From Lycocorax pyrrhopterus obiensis (taxonomy: Eukaryota > Chordata > Aves > Passeriformes > Paradisaeidae), in contig JACSVZ010000002.1 of the NCBI GenBank assembly GCA_014706295.1, positions 56,815,617-56,879,616 on the forward strand: DNA of 64,000 bases, written 5' to 3'. The notes under the pieces are model-generated. The model was not told where the DNA came from and made no database searches. It was given only the letters and a program-made list of their open reading frames with translations. Position 1 is the first letter of the stretch. Each line of letters opens with the position of its first letter. The translations under genes were made by a program, and so were the position numbers. Positions 23,401 through 34,297 of the stretch are shown here, in pieces.

Positions 23401-26400
23401 ATTCTGACTTTCATTGACTGAACTCTTTCTTTCAACTGGAAAGATGTCATGCAAAGACCTACACAAGAGAAACAAATGGCTTTAGGACAAGATACAGAAC
23501 TACATATGGGATTATAACTTGTTTTGTTTTTCTTTTCAACCACACATATAAATGTTTAACTGCGACACAACATCATGAACTGTGGAATACGTGTGAACCT
23601 AGTTCTTTCAGTTGAATACCATGCAGAGTGTGGGAAAACCAGAACCTTTGCTACAGAGAGGCCTCTTCTGAGCTAAATGGATGACATCTGAGACATCACA
23701 ATAATGCGCAAGAGGAGGAAAGAGTTGATGATTACAGTGCCGGATACATACAGCTCTCAGGACATAGCAGAAATCATAGTTTGCAAACATAATTGGCAGA
23801 GTGCACCCAAAAGTAAGTTCACAGGGACATATTTTCATTCTGTGCAAACAACATGAGGCTAACTGCTTTAGTTGCAGTACTAACCAGGAGCAGAGTTCAG
23901 GCTTTCAAAATTATATGATGCTGTCAATTGCAAAAACTGCAAAAGGTAACATCGTGTCTTGCTTTCAGGCAGACTGAAGACAAAATTTGGTGCAGCAGTT
24001 TAGTGTTTACTGTATTTATTGTATATTCTTGAAACACTGTCCTTGGGAGCTCAATAATCGATGTCAGCAAAGAAATGCTATGGCTTTTCCCCTCTGACTT
24101 TTCCTGCTTTAGTGCATGTTGCATACATTCTCCTAGTGTTGTGACCATCTGAAAGGACAGATGTTTATAAAGGTACAAAAATAATTTTCAAGGAGATGAC
24201 AATTTTTTAAAAAAATCTTTTTAGCCTCTGGCAAAACTATCTAGAAGACAAGTACAAAGATCAAGGGCAGGAAATCCTGACTCCTCCCCGGAGCTGCAGG
24301 TCTCTGCTTGGGTTGCTAGACCCAGAACATCAACCGCAGACCTTTTATTAAGGAAGGTCCCCCTATAATTCATCCTTTCCCTTCTGATTGTTACCACTGT
24401 TACTGATCTGGATATCCCTCGATAGTTGTGGTATCTATTTGCGACATGCATTGCTAGTAGTGAAAGATTCAAATTGCTGGGAAGGGGGTATGGGTTGGGA
24501 AAGCTATGTTTTCCTTGTGAAACCAGAGGGGTGTGGTATTTCCAGCAGCCAGCAATTCTGCCCAGCATGATTCCAGCACTAGGGCCAAAGTGGGAAGCCC
24601 CACATATGGCCACATGGAGCTATTCGGAATTGCCATGCACACTTGCATCTGGGACACTTTTATATATGCTGTGGCCTCTTACTATATGATGCAGAAATTA
24701 TATTTTTTATGTATTTGCTCCCATTTCTCCCTTAGATTCCAGATAGATGTAGCAGGGAGTTGGTGGGTTAAGAACCAATTCCAGGACCATCCATCTGGTT
24801 GTACTAGAAAGCATCAGGTGAAAACAGAGCAAATTTATTCTGAGAAAGACCTGCTACTAACAAGTGGATGAAAGCAAGTAAATCCTAAGAAGAATATGTT
24901 TTCCAACATTTCAGCTCATGATTAAGACATCATAATTAAGACAAAGTATCAAAAGAAGAAAAGTAAACAGCAGACTTATGCTTATGTAGGGCCACTGAAG
25001 ACTACCGTCTTCCCAGCAGTTGGGGATGCGGTCTGCTCTAACCAAACCCTAAGGAAATGGTAGGTGAAAGGAAATAGCCATGCAAAGAAATACGAAAGTC
25101 TTTTGTAGTTTTAATTACCTCGAATATATGGCCATGACAGTTTGGTCAGAGAAGGACAAAGGAAAATGAGTCCTGTTGGTGCCTTTTCCCTACTGTTCAG
25201 CCTTTCTCCTGTCCCTTGCAATGCACACACAGTTGTTATGGGATTTCTGGTTGTGATATACAAATGAGTCGCTATGGGAAATTAAAAGATATTCCTGTGA
25301 AACTGATTTTGGAACCATGACAATAGTTTCACTGAAACTGTGATCATTTGTGAAAAGGTTGCCTGTTCCTGTATTGAGAGGGAAGGAGGAAAAAACCCAC
25401 AACGTATTCATAAACCAGAAGGAATAAATAAGTTGTTCTGTTTCTAACTCATTATAACTTTTTCTTTCTTTAAAATTACATCCTGTTCCAGCAGGCTTGA
25501 ATTTTTTGTAAAAATCCCTGTTAATAATTTCCTTCCTTTTCAGTTGTTGTCACTGTACTCTGTGATTTACTACAAGAAGGGTATTTTATTTCTGACTTCC
25601 TGAACTGCCTGCAAGCAGATCTGGTGGAATCTGGTGCCCTCCTGAAAGGCACAATTTTGGTTGCTGGTCTACCCAGCCATGCTAAATTTATCTAAACAAG
25701 TTTTATATATCTGAAGATGCCAGAGAAGCAGATGTTTTATGTTTACTCAGGGTCTTTTGTCATCAGGCACTAGACAACAAGCGTAACACACCCAAAGCCA
25801 CATACCTTTCAAAATTATATTAGATTTGGTTAAGAATCACCCTTTTTTCAAGCAAGATATTTTACTGATTAAATTACTGTTTGCTAGCTGTGCAAGTAGG
25901 CTCAGTCCTGATTCTTCTTTCATCTCTTAACAGAAGGAGAAACTGATCTTTAGCAGATATTAATGTTCCCTCTGTTTTCTTCCTCCCCCATGTGTGCAAC
26001 AAAACTGCTTCTTGATTGCTCTCTTGACTTTAAACCTTTAGTGACTGGGAGAGAGTAATGAAGAGAGAGGGTAGAGTAGTGGGGACTCAGAAGTAGGAGG
26101 CAGGTTTGTATGTGGGATTCAAAGACGAAGGCAGAGAGCAAAGGAGATCTTGAACAGGAAGGACCAAAAGTTGGATATGAAGGCAAGAGCTGCAAAGAAA
26201 AGTGGAAGCGAAGTGAAACAAAAATAGCTGAGGAAATTAAAGATGGGGTGAGGAAGAGACAGGAAGATTGAGCAAAAGATGAAAACCCAAGAAAAGATAA
26301 CTTACCACAAGCTACATAAATTTCTGTAATATGTATGTTCATCCAGTAGTCAATTGATGTTTATCCAGAAGTTATGCATCTAGGCTTCCTACTTAAGTAC

Positions 26401-28164
26401 TCCAGAAGATAATGTATTCAATGCATTTTATAATTGGCTACCGCTGTTTGCTGACTACAGAAGGAGCTAAGACAGTTTAAATTTGAAGGCCAGCTTTTAG
26501 CTGGCTCAAATTTGGCAAAATTATTTCTACTTACTGTATTAGAGCTGGATTTTTTTAAACTGTAAAAGAAGTGGCCTTCTTAGAGATAACTTGGCATTCT
26601 TATAGGATCAGAATGGAACTGTAGGTGAACAAACTTACTTGGTGGGGAAGAAAAACTGTTTATGTCAAAATAATTTAGCTTGACACACTTTTTTTCTTCA
26701 CACGTGTAAAGACTATAACAGTGTTTGGTTTGTGTTTTGCTTTGTACGTCACTAAAGAACTCTAATAGCATTTTAGAGATCTTGCCAAATTGTGAGGTTG
26801 TAAATATAAATATAGGAGAGGTCTCTGAGCACAGCACCTTAGAATGGAGATTAAAAAAAAAAAATTGTGACTATATAAGAAACTTAATTCTGTTAATAAA
26901 CTGTTTCAGTCTTCACACTTGTAATTATGATCTCCTAAAACTTCACTTGCCATAACTGAGAATATAAACCTGAGTTACTCTTATTCAATGTGAATTAAAG
27001 GATCTAAATATGTTTCTTTGTCTTCTGATTTCTTATCTAGCAGCACTGAAAGCTATGGGCTTGTCTTCCAGTTGAGAAGGGGGAAGTATTGCTTTGAATT
27101 CAGTTGTGTTAATCCTGAATACTTGTGGGAAAAAACCCACTGCTAATTGTTTTTGAGGAGAGAAACGAAGAATTTTTCACACACATGTGCTTTTCCCATC
27201 CTTAAATGTCTGTCTGTAAGTGCGGGTGTTTCTCAGTTTTCTTGTTTCAAAGTGAAGTATAATGAATCTTTCTTTTTGCTTCCTTGAAAAAGTCTTGAGG
27301 AGGGACCCACTGGAAAATGAGTATAAATAATTTTGCCAAAATGTGGCAAATAGTCTTGGGCACTTAGGACCATCACAGGATTTAGGTTCAATTGTGTATC
27401 TTCTTGCAAAGACAGAAGTTTATGGTAATGTTTGCCTCAGCTGTGCAAAGGCAAAAAAAGCAATGTGGTTATTTTGCATATGTGAAAGATTAAAACACAT
27501 AAAAAAGAAGAAGGATATGGAATATTTCCATGGGAAATGAACAGATTAAGTAGGCAAGCAAAGTTTCACATTGGAAAGAAGAACTACTTACTGAAACAGA
27601 TGGCCTTGGGATTAAATGTTTCATCTTCCTCCCTACATCTCTGAAGACTGAAATGTGCAAATGAAATTAGCACAGTACATCCTGACACAGATAGCCAAAA
27701 GCCTTTTCTATGTTTTCTGCATGACTCCACACCTGTGCTTAGTGATTTTTATTATGAAGTCTGTAAAAAGTGAAATGTGTGAATGTGTGCTTGGTCCTCC
27801 AAATTGAAACTTTGTGTAACCATTTCTCTGGACACTGCTGCAGCATGCTCCAGTACTCCTTGTTATGTGTGTCGTGTTTGTGCAGCCAGCACCCTCATGC
27901 TGACTGAAGCTGTGGTAGTGCTTTATATTGCTCAGAACAGCATCAAATTTTGTATGAACATCTGTCAGGTGCTGATGCACTGACCCAATCCTGGAGGGAA
28001 TAAAATTCTATAGCAGTTATTAATCAGTTCATTATGTTTAGTTATATAAAATACTAATTGTTCTAATTAGTTACTAATTATTAGCAACTCTGTCCAACAT
28101 GCGTGTTTAGAAGAGAGCACATGGTTTTTGCAGCGTTAGTGTACCATCTGTCATCTGCTGTTGC
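20471..28164. other. AT-rich sequence without recognisable transposons or exons
   Basis: About 7.7 kb with no supported gene. A purine-rich strand segment at about 26040-26290, with AG-rich words on plus, gives a long minus-strand open frame that reads as low-complexity Ser/Leu/Phe. I treat this as a composition effect. Confidence 0.55.
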
Positions 28165-28270
28165 AGGGGAGAAGCGCAGCAGAAGGGTCGTCCCCGGCTG
28201 CAAGCCTGCGGCGAGGGGGCGCTTGCCGCCACGGGAGGGCACTGCAATCCTCTCGCTCCATCGGCACTCC
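28165..28270. promoter_or_regulatory. isolated CpG-dense micro-island
   Basis: About 106 bp contain about ten CpG dinucleotides and are strongly GC-rich, while both flanks are AT-rich. On plus, a splice-acceptor-like CTGCTGTTGCAG ends at 28165, and two frames stay open across most of the block. It could be a small regulatory element, an exon (possibly of a non-coding RNA), or the remnant of a GC-rich repeat. I cannot tell which. Confidence 0.4.
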
Positions 28271-30309
28271 TGAGGCAGGGCTACATTTCTGGGAAATATT
28301 TTAAAATTTCAGGAAGAAGCTTGAAATGTTTACTTTTTTTTTAAACATCAAAAAGCTATCTCCTCCTCATTTTAGGACTAATAAAGTAACCTCTCACATT
28401 AATTGTATTCCAGTATGTACATGTTTACAAGATTTCATAGCAGTTACCATGAACAGTGTGTGACTTGATCATCTTTCACTATTACTCCATCCTTTTCACT
28501 CTCTTTAATTAACTATCAATGCCTCTTGTTTCCCTGTGTACACTTTTACATTCCTCTTTATCCTTGTTTTTCAGGGTGACCATGTATTATTTTATTTATT
28601 GTAACCAAAATAGAAGAGTAAAACCGTAACACAATCCTATACAAACCATCTATATTTAAAATAATGTTTTTGTAAGTCAAGAAAAGGCAATATTAAGGAT
28701 ACCCATGCAAAGAACCCAAAGGAAAGCAAAACCAAAACCCAAACCCAAACTCACCACCAAGAACAGATGCAAATATTTTTTCCTTACGCCTACAAGTAAC
28801 ACCTCTGTAATCTGTAGTTAGCCTAAATAAATTTGTAACCTGAAAAGTAAATATCTATTTAACTTGAAGATTTCTCTGGTGAAAACAGAGCTGCTTAAAA
28901 GAGAAAGTCTGGAATCTATCAGACCACAACCTGAAAAGAAATTTTATCAATGTTTCCAGAAACAGAAATTTTTTTGATAATTATTGCTCTTGTAATATAC
29001 CCCACTTTTGGTTATACCAAATGGTCTTTTCTTTACATGTGATTAAAGTTGTCTGCACCAGAGAGAGACATCTCCCTGGATTAAATGCAACATGCCGAAG
29101 AGTCTGACTAATTTTTTTCAAACTTGGAGCCATTTAAAATGGCATGGCTGGAAGTCAGGGGAAGTGACTCTGAACAGAGTGTAAGCATAGAGATATTCAG
29201 CATCCCATGCCTGCTTTACTACTCTTTCCAGATTGATATTCCTGCTAATTTTTAACTTGTAAGCAAGTTACTTCCATAAAATAAATTGTGTCATCTGACA
29301 ACCTGACTTTGTTATATATAGTGTGACATTTCCAAGCTTCTACTCTGCAGTCTGAAGAGTTGCACACTGTGAATAATCCCAGGGCCCCTTCTAATCCCTC
29401 TCCTTGGGCTACCATGGCCATTGCTTAACCCTAAACAAGGGTCTCCATCTGCTGGTTTCTATACATCTCTACATTTTGTATCTGTCTGTGAGTTTGACTG
29501 CTCCTTGATTCCTCTGACACTAGAAAAGGAGCAGCAAAACATTAGAGCTTGCATGTTCATTGCTGATGGAGAGAATCTTGTCTCAAATGTTATAGTATTT
29601 TTGTAATCTAAATGAAATGAATGAGAGACAGAAAAGCTTCTTTTTCCCTCAAGTGTTCTTGTAGTTGGATGCTGTCCTTGGTCCACCCAACACACCAACA
29701 CAGGTTGTGAAGATTTCCTTCAGAGGCTGTTGTTTAATGGTAACTTCTGCTTAGAATATGAAGAAAAAGAGAAGGGGAAAACTTTCACTAATGCAGAATT
29801 CACTGAGAGGATTTCAGCTGTCTTAAAGGTACTGTCCCAGGTTTTCACCCAGTTTATCATCATGCCTCCAGAGGGAGAGGTAGTGAGGGAGAATGAACCC
29901 TTGTTCACCAGGAATGGAGTGATTACAGGGCAGTGGACAAGAGGAAAGGGGAAGGCAGAGGCCAAATATATGGCAGGTTTGCAAAAGGAAGAAGTGCTTT
30001 GTTGATATGTGTCCCTCTTACTGTTTAAGGAGGAAGTTAAGGTTGAATTCAGCCGTAGCAAACACTATTTTTCTCTTTTGTACTCTAGATGCTGAAGCTT
30101 GTGTTTCTTTACTGTGGTTTGGACTGTGGAGAGTCAATTAAGTGAATGCCCTTTGGTTTGGGAAAGGAGGAAAGAGGAGAAGTAAGTGCATTTAAAACAA
30201 AGATAAACAGCAAAGTTAACTAGGTCTGTTTTCCTGAGCTTTAGTGTCTTGAGGTCAGTCTCTTAAGTAGACTCGATGAACAAGGATGTGCTCTCAGGAC
30301 TGTATTGAT
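28271..30309. other. AT-rich sequence, no gene seen
   Basis: No supported exon or named transposon. Short ACCCAAACCCAAAC repeats lie near 28735. Confidence 0.5.
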
Positions 30310-30314
30310 GGAGG
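30310..30314. repeat. possible target-site duplication GGAGG (left)
   Basis: Five bases left of the LTR-like block, matched by GGAGG at 31279-31283. Confidence 0.5.
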
Positions 30315-31278
30315 TGTCCTGTCCCGCTGTAAAAAGGGGAGTCGGGGAGGATTCTTTTTGATTGATTTCTCAGACAAAAATGAAGTGCAAATGCGGCAAA
30401 ATTATATCTGAGAACTGTTTATTGATAAAGATGGGTAAATGTTCTTACTGAAGGGGTATAGAAAAGAGAGCAGAGAGGGAGAAAGAGACAGAGAGAGAAA
30501 CAGAAGACAGGAACAGCCTTACCGTAAGAACCCCGAGCGCTCTGTCGGTGTCAGCTCGGCAGATGGAGCATGTGTGCTGCAAGCCACGGCAAGCCCACGT
30601 GGCTCTCGTGAGTGGTTGGGCACAATTTCCAAGCAGCTGCGGCAGTGGATCTCTGGCATTGGCAGCAAGCCGCAGCGAGCCTGGGCAGCTCTTGTGAGCG
30701 GCTGGCTGCCGCGGGCTGGTACTGCGGCAGGCAGGTGCGGCAGGCAACGCGGGAAACACGGTGGCTGCGGCTGGGTGCAGGTGGTGTCTGCTCCGTCGGG
30801 GAAGCAACAGAGCATCAGGTCGTTGTGGCGACAAGCTGCCTCGCGGAAGCAGGGAAGCAGGGCAGAACAAGTGCGGACAGGGAAGCAGGACCACAGGGAG
30901 GAAAAGGCGAGGGTGGGAGGAGGACCAAGCTGACCCTTCGGGTGAGTCCCAGTTCCCTCCAAGAAACCCAAAGAAAATGGCCCACGGTGGTGTCGCAGTT
31001 AACTGCTTTTATGTGCTAAGGCTCCTCCCACAGCCTGATTTCCCAGGCATTTTTTCTCGGGCATTTTTCCTGGGCATCCGGGCATCTGCTCCACCGGCCA
31101 GTGCGGGGTCGCTTTCAGCCCAATCGTGGAAGCTTTTCTCCCCTGCCAGGGACTTGGCTGCCAGGCGAAGTCTCCCTGGGGACAGGGCTGCCAGCACGTG
31201 TACAGCCCTTATAGGAATGCTTCACCTCATGTATAACGTATGTTGAGGCATAAATAAAAATCAGATTGGTCCCTCTCA
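30315..31278 (-). mobile_element. CpG-rich LTR-like element, minus strand
   Basis: In minus-strand sense it begins TGAGAGGGACC and ends GGGACAGGACA, 964 bp with TG...CA ends. Identical 5-bp GGAGG repeats lie on both sides. In the same sense an AATAAAC poly(A) signal sits at about 30418-30425 and is followed by a U5-like AT-rich tail. The middle (30520-30950) is very CpG-rich and contains an imperfect internal repeat of about 43 bp, 90-95 bp apart (near 30578-30620 and 30662-30705). A purine-rich GAGA-type stretch lies at 30466-30510. Open frames across it on both strands reflect GC richness. It could instead be a CpG island, but the ends, signal and flanks favour a solo LTR. Confidence 0.55.
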
Positions 31279-31283
31279 GGAGG
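31279..31283. repeat. possible target-site duplication GGAGG (right)
   Basis: Right copy of the 5-bp repeat flanking 30315-31278. Confidence 0.5.
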
Positions 31284-31765
31284 CATTAGCATAGTTTGCA
31301 TCCTTCAGCTACCTCCTGTTTTCAGGAAATCTGAATGACCTATCCAGGACTGAAGTTGCTGAGTTTGAAAACTGCTAGAAAAAAACAACTAAGACTGAGA
31401 TCTAAAGCAAGGTGATTTTTGTATTCACAAGTAATAGTTATAAAACCAAGCTAAAAATAAAAGTAACAGAGACAAATGCATTGTGCAAGGCCACCACAGC
31501 CTAATTCCTGGTTAGATCTGCTGCCTCACGCTACGCCTAGCTGTGAATTTTCAACTTGTCAAGAATTAAACAAGGAAGTGTTTTATAGTGATTACTGCTG
31601 TTACTGAAAGGCTTCTGGGAATACATGAACAGCTCCAGCCAAAGCTGAGTCAGAAAAATCTAGCAAATTTGCATGAGGGTGCTCTGTAATAGCTATGTTT
31701 AAAAACCTCAGGCTGTTCTGATGTCACTGAGAGGTACTTTTTAAGAGGAGTAAATATAAATTCAA
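31284..31765. other. unique spacer between LTRs
   Basis: No gene or repeat supported. Confidence 0.5.
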
Positions 31766-31770
31766 CACAT
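31766..31770. repeat. target-site duplication CACAT (left)
   Basis: Exact 5-bp match to 32354-32358 on the other side of the LTR. Confidence 0.85.
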
Positions 31771-32353
31771 TGTCATGGTTTAACCCCAGCGAGCAGCCAA
31801 GCACCATGCAGCCGCTCACTCACTCCCCCACCAGCCGGACTGGGGAGAGAGTGGGAAAAGTAAAAGCTGGAAAACCCGTGATTTGAGATAAAGACAGTTT
31901 AATAGGGAAAGCAAAAGCCGTGCACACAAGCAAAGCCAAACAAGGAATTAATTCACTGCTTCCCATGGGTAGGCAGATGTTCAGCCATCCTCAGGAAAGC
32001 AGAGCCCCACCAAGCATAACAGTTACCTGGGAAGACAAACACCATCAGTCCAAATGTCTCCCCCTTCCTCCTTCTTCCCCCCACTTTATAAACTGAGCAT
32101 GATGTCATATGGTCTGGAATATCCCTTTGGTCAGTTTGGGTCACCTGTCCTGGCTGTGTCTCCTCCCAGCTACCCCCAACTTCCTTGCCAGTGTGGCAGA
32201 ACAAAAAGCAGAAAAGGCCTTGGCTCTGCATAAGCACTGCTCAGCAACAACAAAAACATCTCTATTATCGTCACTGTGTTCAGCACAAATCTAGGGCATA
32301 GCCCCATACCAGCCACTGTGAAGAAAGTTAACTCTACCCAGCCAAAACCAGCA
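31771..32353 (-). mobile_element. avian ERV solo LTR with CACAT duplications
   Basis: Plus-strand ends are TGTCATGG and ACCAGCA. In minus sense the LTR is TGCTGGTTTTGG...AAACCATGACA, 583 bp. In its own sense a CRE-like ATGACATCAT lies just before a TATAAA box (TTTATA on plus at 32085-32090), and an ATTAAA poly(A) signal lies near 31897. This is a complete core-promoter arrangement. Target-site duplications of 5 bp (CACAT) are intact. It is the best preserved of the three copies of this family in the window and the same subfamily as 2141-2719. No internal sequence remains. Confidence 0.92.
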
Positions 32354-32358
32354 CACAT
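32354..32358. repeat. target-site duplication CACAT (right)
   Basis: Exact match to 31766-31770. Confidence 0.85.
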
Positions 32359-33754
32359 CCTCTTTCACGATCATTAAACCTTTATTACTGTTAAATATTT
32401 TTTATAAAGAATATTCAGATTACAGGCAAAATTGCCACTGCAATCTTTTACCTCGCTATAAAATTTCAAATAATTTCATTTTGATTTTAACCGCTCTAGC
32501 TGATTATTAGAGACAGTAAAGGCACCTTTGAGGCAGGTGCCATTTGACCCATTTATCCCTTGGGGAAAACAAAGCTACTGACTGGCAAGCTTCACACAGG
32601 AGCTGAAAACTCCTCTTGTAACGGACAGTATAACCGCAGAAATTAGGATGATTTGGTGAAACATCTGAATAGGCTTACTAGAAGGGAAGGGCCAGAGATG
32701 CTGCCCCCAGAGTCACTCACTAAACACATTATTTTTTCAAGTGTCAGCCATAATTACCTGCATTTCCACTATACTCAGAAAGTGAATGCTTTGACACAGT
32801 ACGCTGTTGATTTTGTGCTTCATATTACAGACACTGACACATTGCCAATGGTTTCCCATGTAATCAACAGACACAGCTATTCAGGCTCACAGTGTGCTCT
32901 AGATGTCAGTGGCTACATCCATCTTGTAAGTATGGTGTTTGGCAGGTTTTTATTGCTAGTTGGTACTCCTTTCTTTATTTTGTTATTTATAACTCCGAGT
33001 TTTCTTGGTGAGAAAGAATAAGAAAACGAAGATCTTAAAAGTATCTTAAAAATAAGATAAATATTTTATCTTTCTGTGTAATTTTAAATTATTTTCTTTC
33101 CTGTTAATCTTCTTTTTTTTGGCAGTGATTTTGTTGTATAACAGTGAAGTGCTTGGAACTTGTTTTGAATATGTCTTTCCTTGGTGATTGCAATGAAAGG
33201 AAGCATTTTGTATGTGAGGCTATAGAATGAGTTGAATGGAAGGAGATAGTTTAAGATACGCAGTGGTGTGTCTTACTATGCATAAATCCTGTGCATTTAA
33301 TAGCTGCCTATTGAGCTGCAGAAGAAGGTGTAAATTATCTGTGGGATGCCCAAACCCTGATGTCACTGTTATAGCTGTCTGCCTGCAGCATTGTGAAAGT
33401 TGGAAGTCCAAAGAGAGGTAGCATAAATACTTCAAGGTGTCATCAAAATGTGTATAAATTATTTAAACCACTGAAAAGACTTACTCTGAAGAAAGATACT
33501 AGTGTTCTAATCTAATTCTAATTTCTGGAACTAGTGTTCTAGTTTCTAGTCTGTCAGTTAGTTACTTCTGCTAGATTCTTTCCTCCTAACATGGGCAAAA
33601 AGTTTTTGTTAGGTATTATTTATCTACCAAAAAAACCCCCCAAACTAAATAGGAGTTATTCTTATTGCTAAAATCAAAGTAGTTTACACTTAATAGGAAT
33701 TTAAATAAATCTGAATTTAACATGAAAGCTGATAATCTGGAGATAGTTCTAAAA
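32359..33754. other. unique sequence with one exon-like stretch
   Basis: No gene is established. A stretch at 32831-32925 has an acceptor-like CATATTACAG before it and a strong donor (CTT|GTAAGT) after it, with one frame open. It lies within a 122-codon plus-strand open frame (32653-33021) of no recognised family. Two copies of ACTAGTGTTCT lie near 33500 and 33532. Confidence 0.4.
32831..32925 (+). CDS. candidate internal exon (95 bp), unidentified
   Basis: The block is bounded by TTCATATTACAG on the left and GTAAGTATGG on the right, close to consensus for a vertebrate acceptor and donor. Only one of three frames is open through it. That frame encodes about 31 residues, polar and His/Ser-containing, with no motif that I recognise. 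One open frame over 95 bp can easily arise by chance, so the splice-site pair is the main evidence. It could be an exon of a non-coding transcript or a coincidence. Confidence 0.15.
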
Positions 33755-33759
33755 ATGTT

Positions 33760-34292
33760 GTCTTAGGTTACAGTGTACGATGTAACCAAAAGTACCCCAA
33801 AGTACCCAAAAGTACATATTCTATCACCATCTGCTAAAACCAGGTGGAGCAGTGTTCTTTATCTCTTCTGTGCCATATCCCTGATAACTCCCTCCTGGGG
33901 ATATCTTCTGTTAATGGGCCATCAAGCCTCACTGCATGACTCATAAAACTACATCATCCCATTGTCAGATGCTCAGCCCAGGGGGAGGAACCAAGCATTC
34001 CTACCTGGATATAATCTGAAGTTTGGAACACCATGGGCAGCCTTACGTACTGGATTCCTGGAGGATGAGAGCTACCACTGGGCCTTCAGGTGAAGACCAG
34101 ATCCTTTTCTACAGGATCACTGCTTCAACAGGACCACTTCATCTGGACTGCTACCACCACCCTGACTAACAGGGTGTCAGGCTGTATCCTGACTCTGTCA
34201 GTGTTCTTGTACTATTGCAGTTATTTTAATTTTCCTATTAAATTATAATTCTGACTTGTGATCTCCCACTGGTTTGTTTTCAAACTAGTACA
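33760..34292 (+). mobile_element. avian ERV solo LTR, plus strand
   Basis: The element starts TTGTCTTAGG (the canonical TG is at 33761) and ends ACTAGTACA at 34292. A TATA-like box, GGATATAATC, lies near 34010. An ATTAAATT poly(A)-type signal lies near 34240, followed by a short tail. Identical AAATG repeats lie at 33755-33759 and 34293-34297, giving a 5-bp target-site duplication with one ambiguous T at the left edge. Inner text such as GGATTCCTGGAGGATGAGAG and AGGATCACTGCTTCA is typical of an avian ERVL LTR family. This is recognition from memory. Confidence 0.82.
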
Positions 34293-34297
34293 AAATG

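Noticed and set aside
25950..26342. A 130-codon minus-strand frame
   Set aside because: It is produced by a purine-rich plus strand. It reads as low-complexity Ser/Leu/Phe with no motif or splice context.
30439..31246. Overlapping 135-164 codon frames on both strands
   Set aside because: They sit in a CpG-rich LTR-like block with open frames in several phases at once, the signature of composition and not coding.
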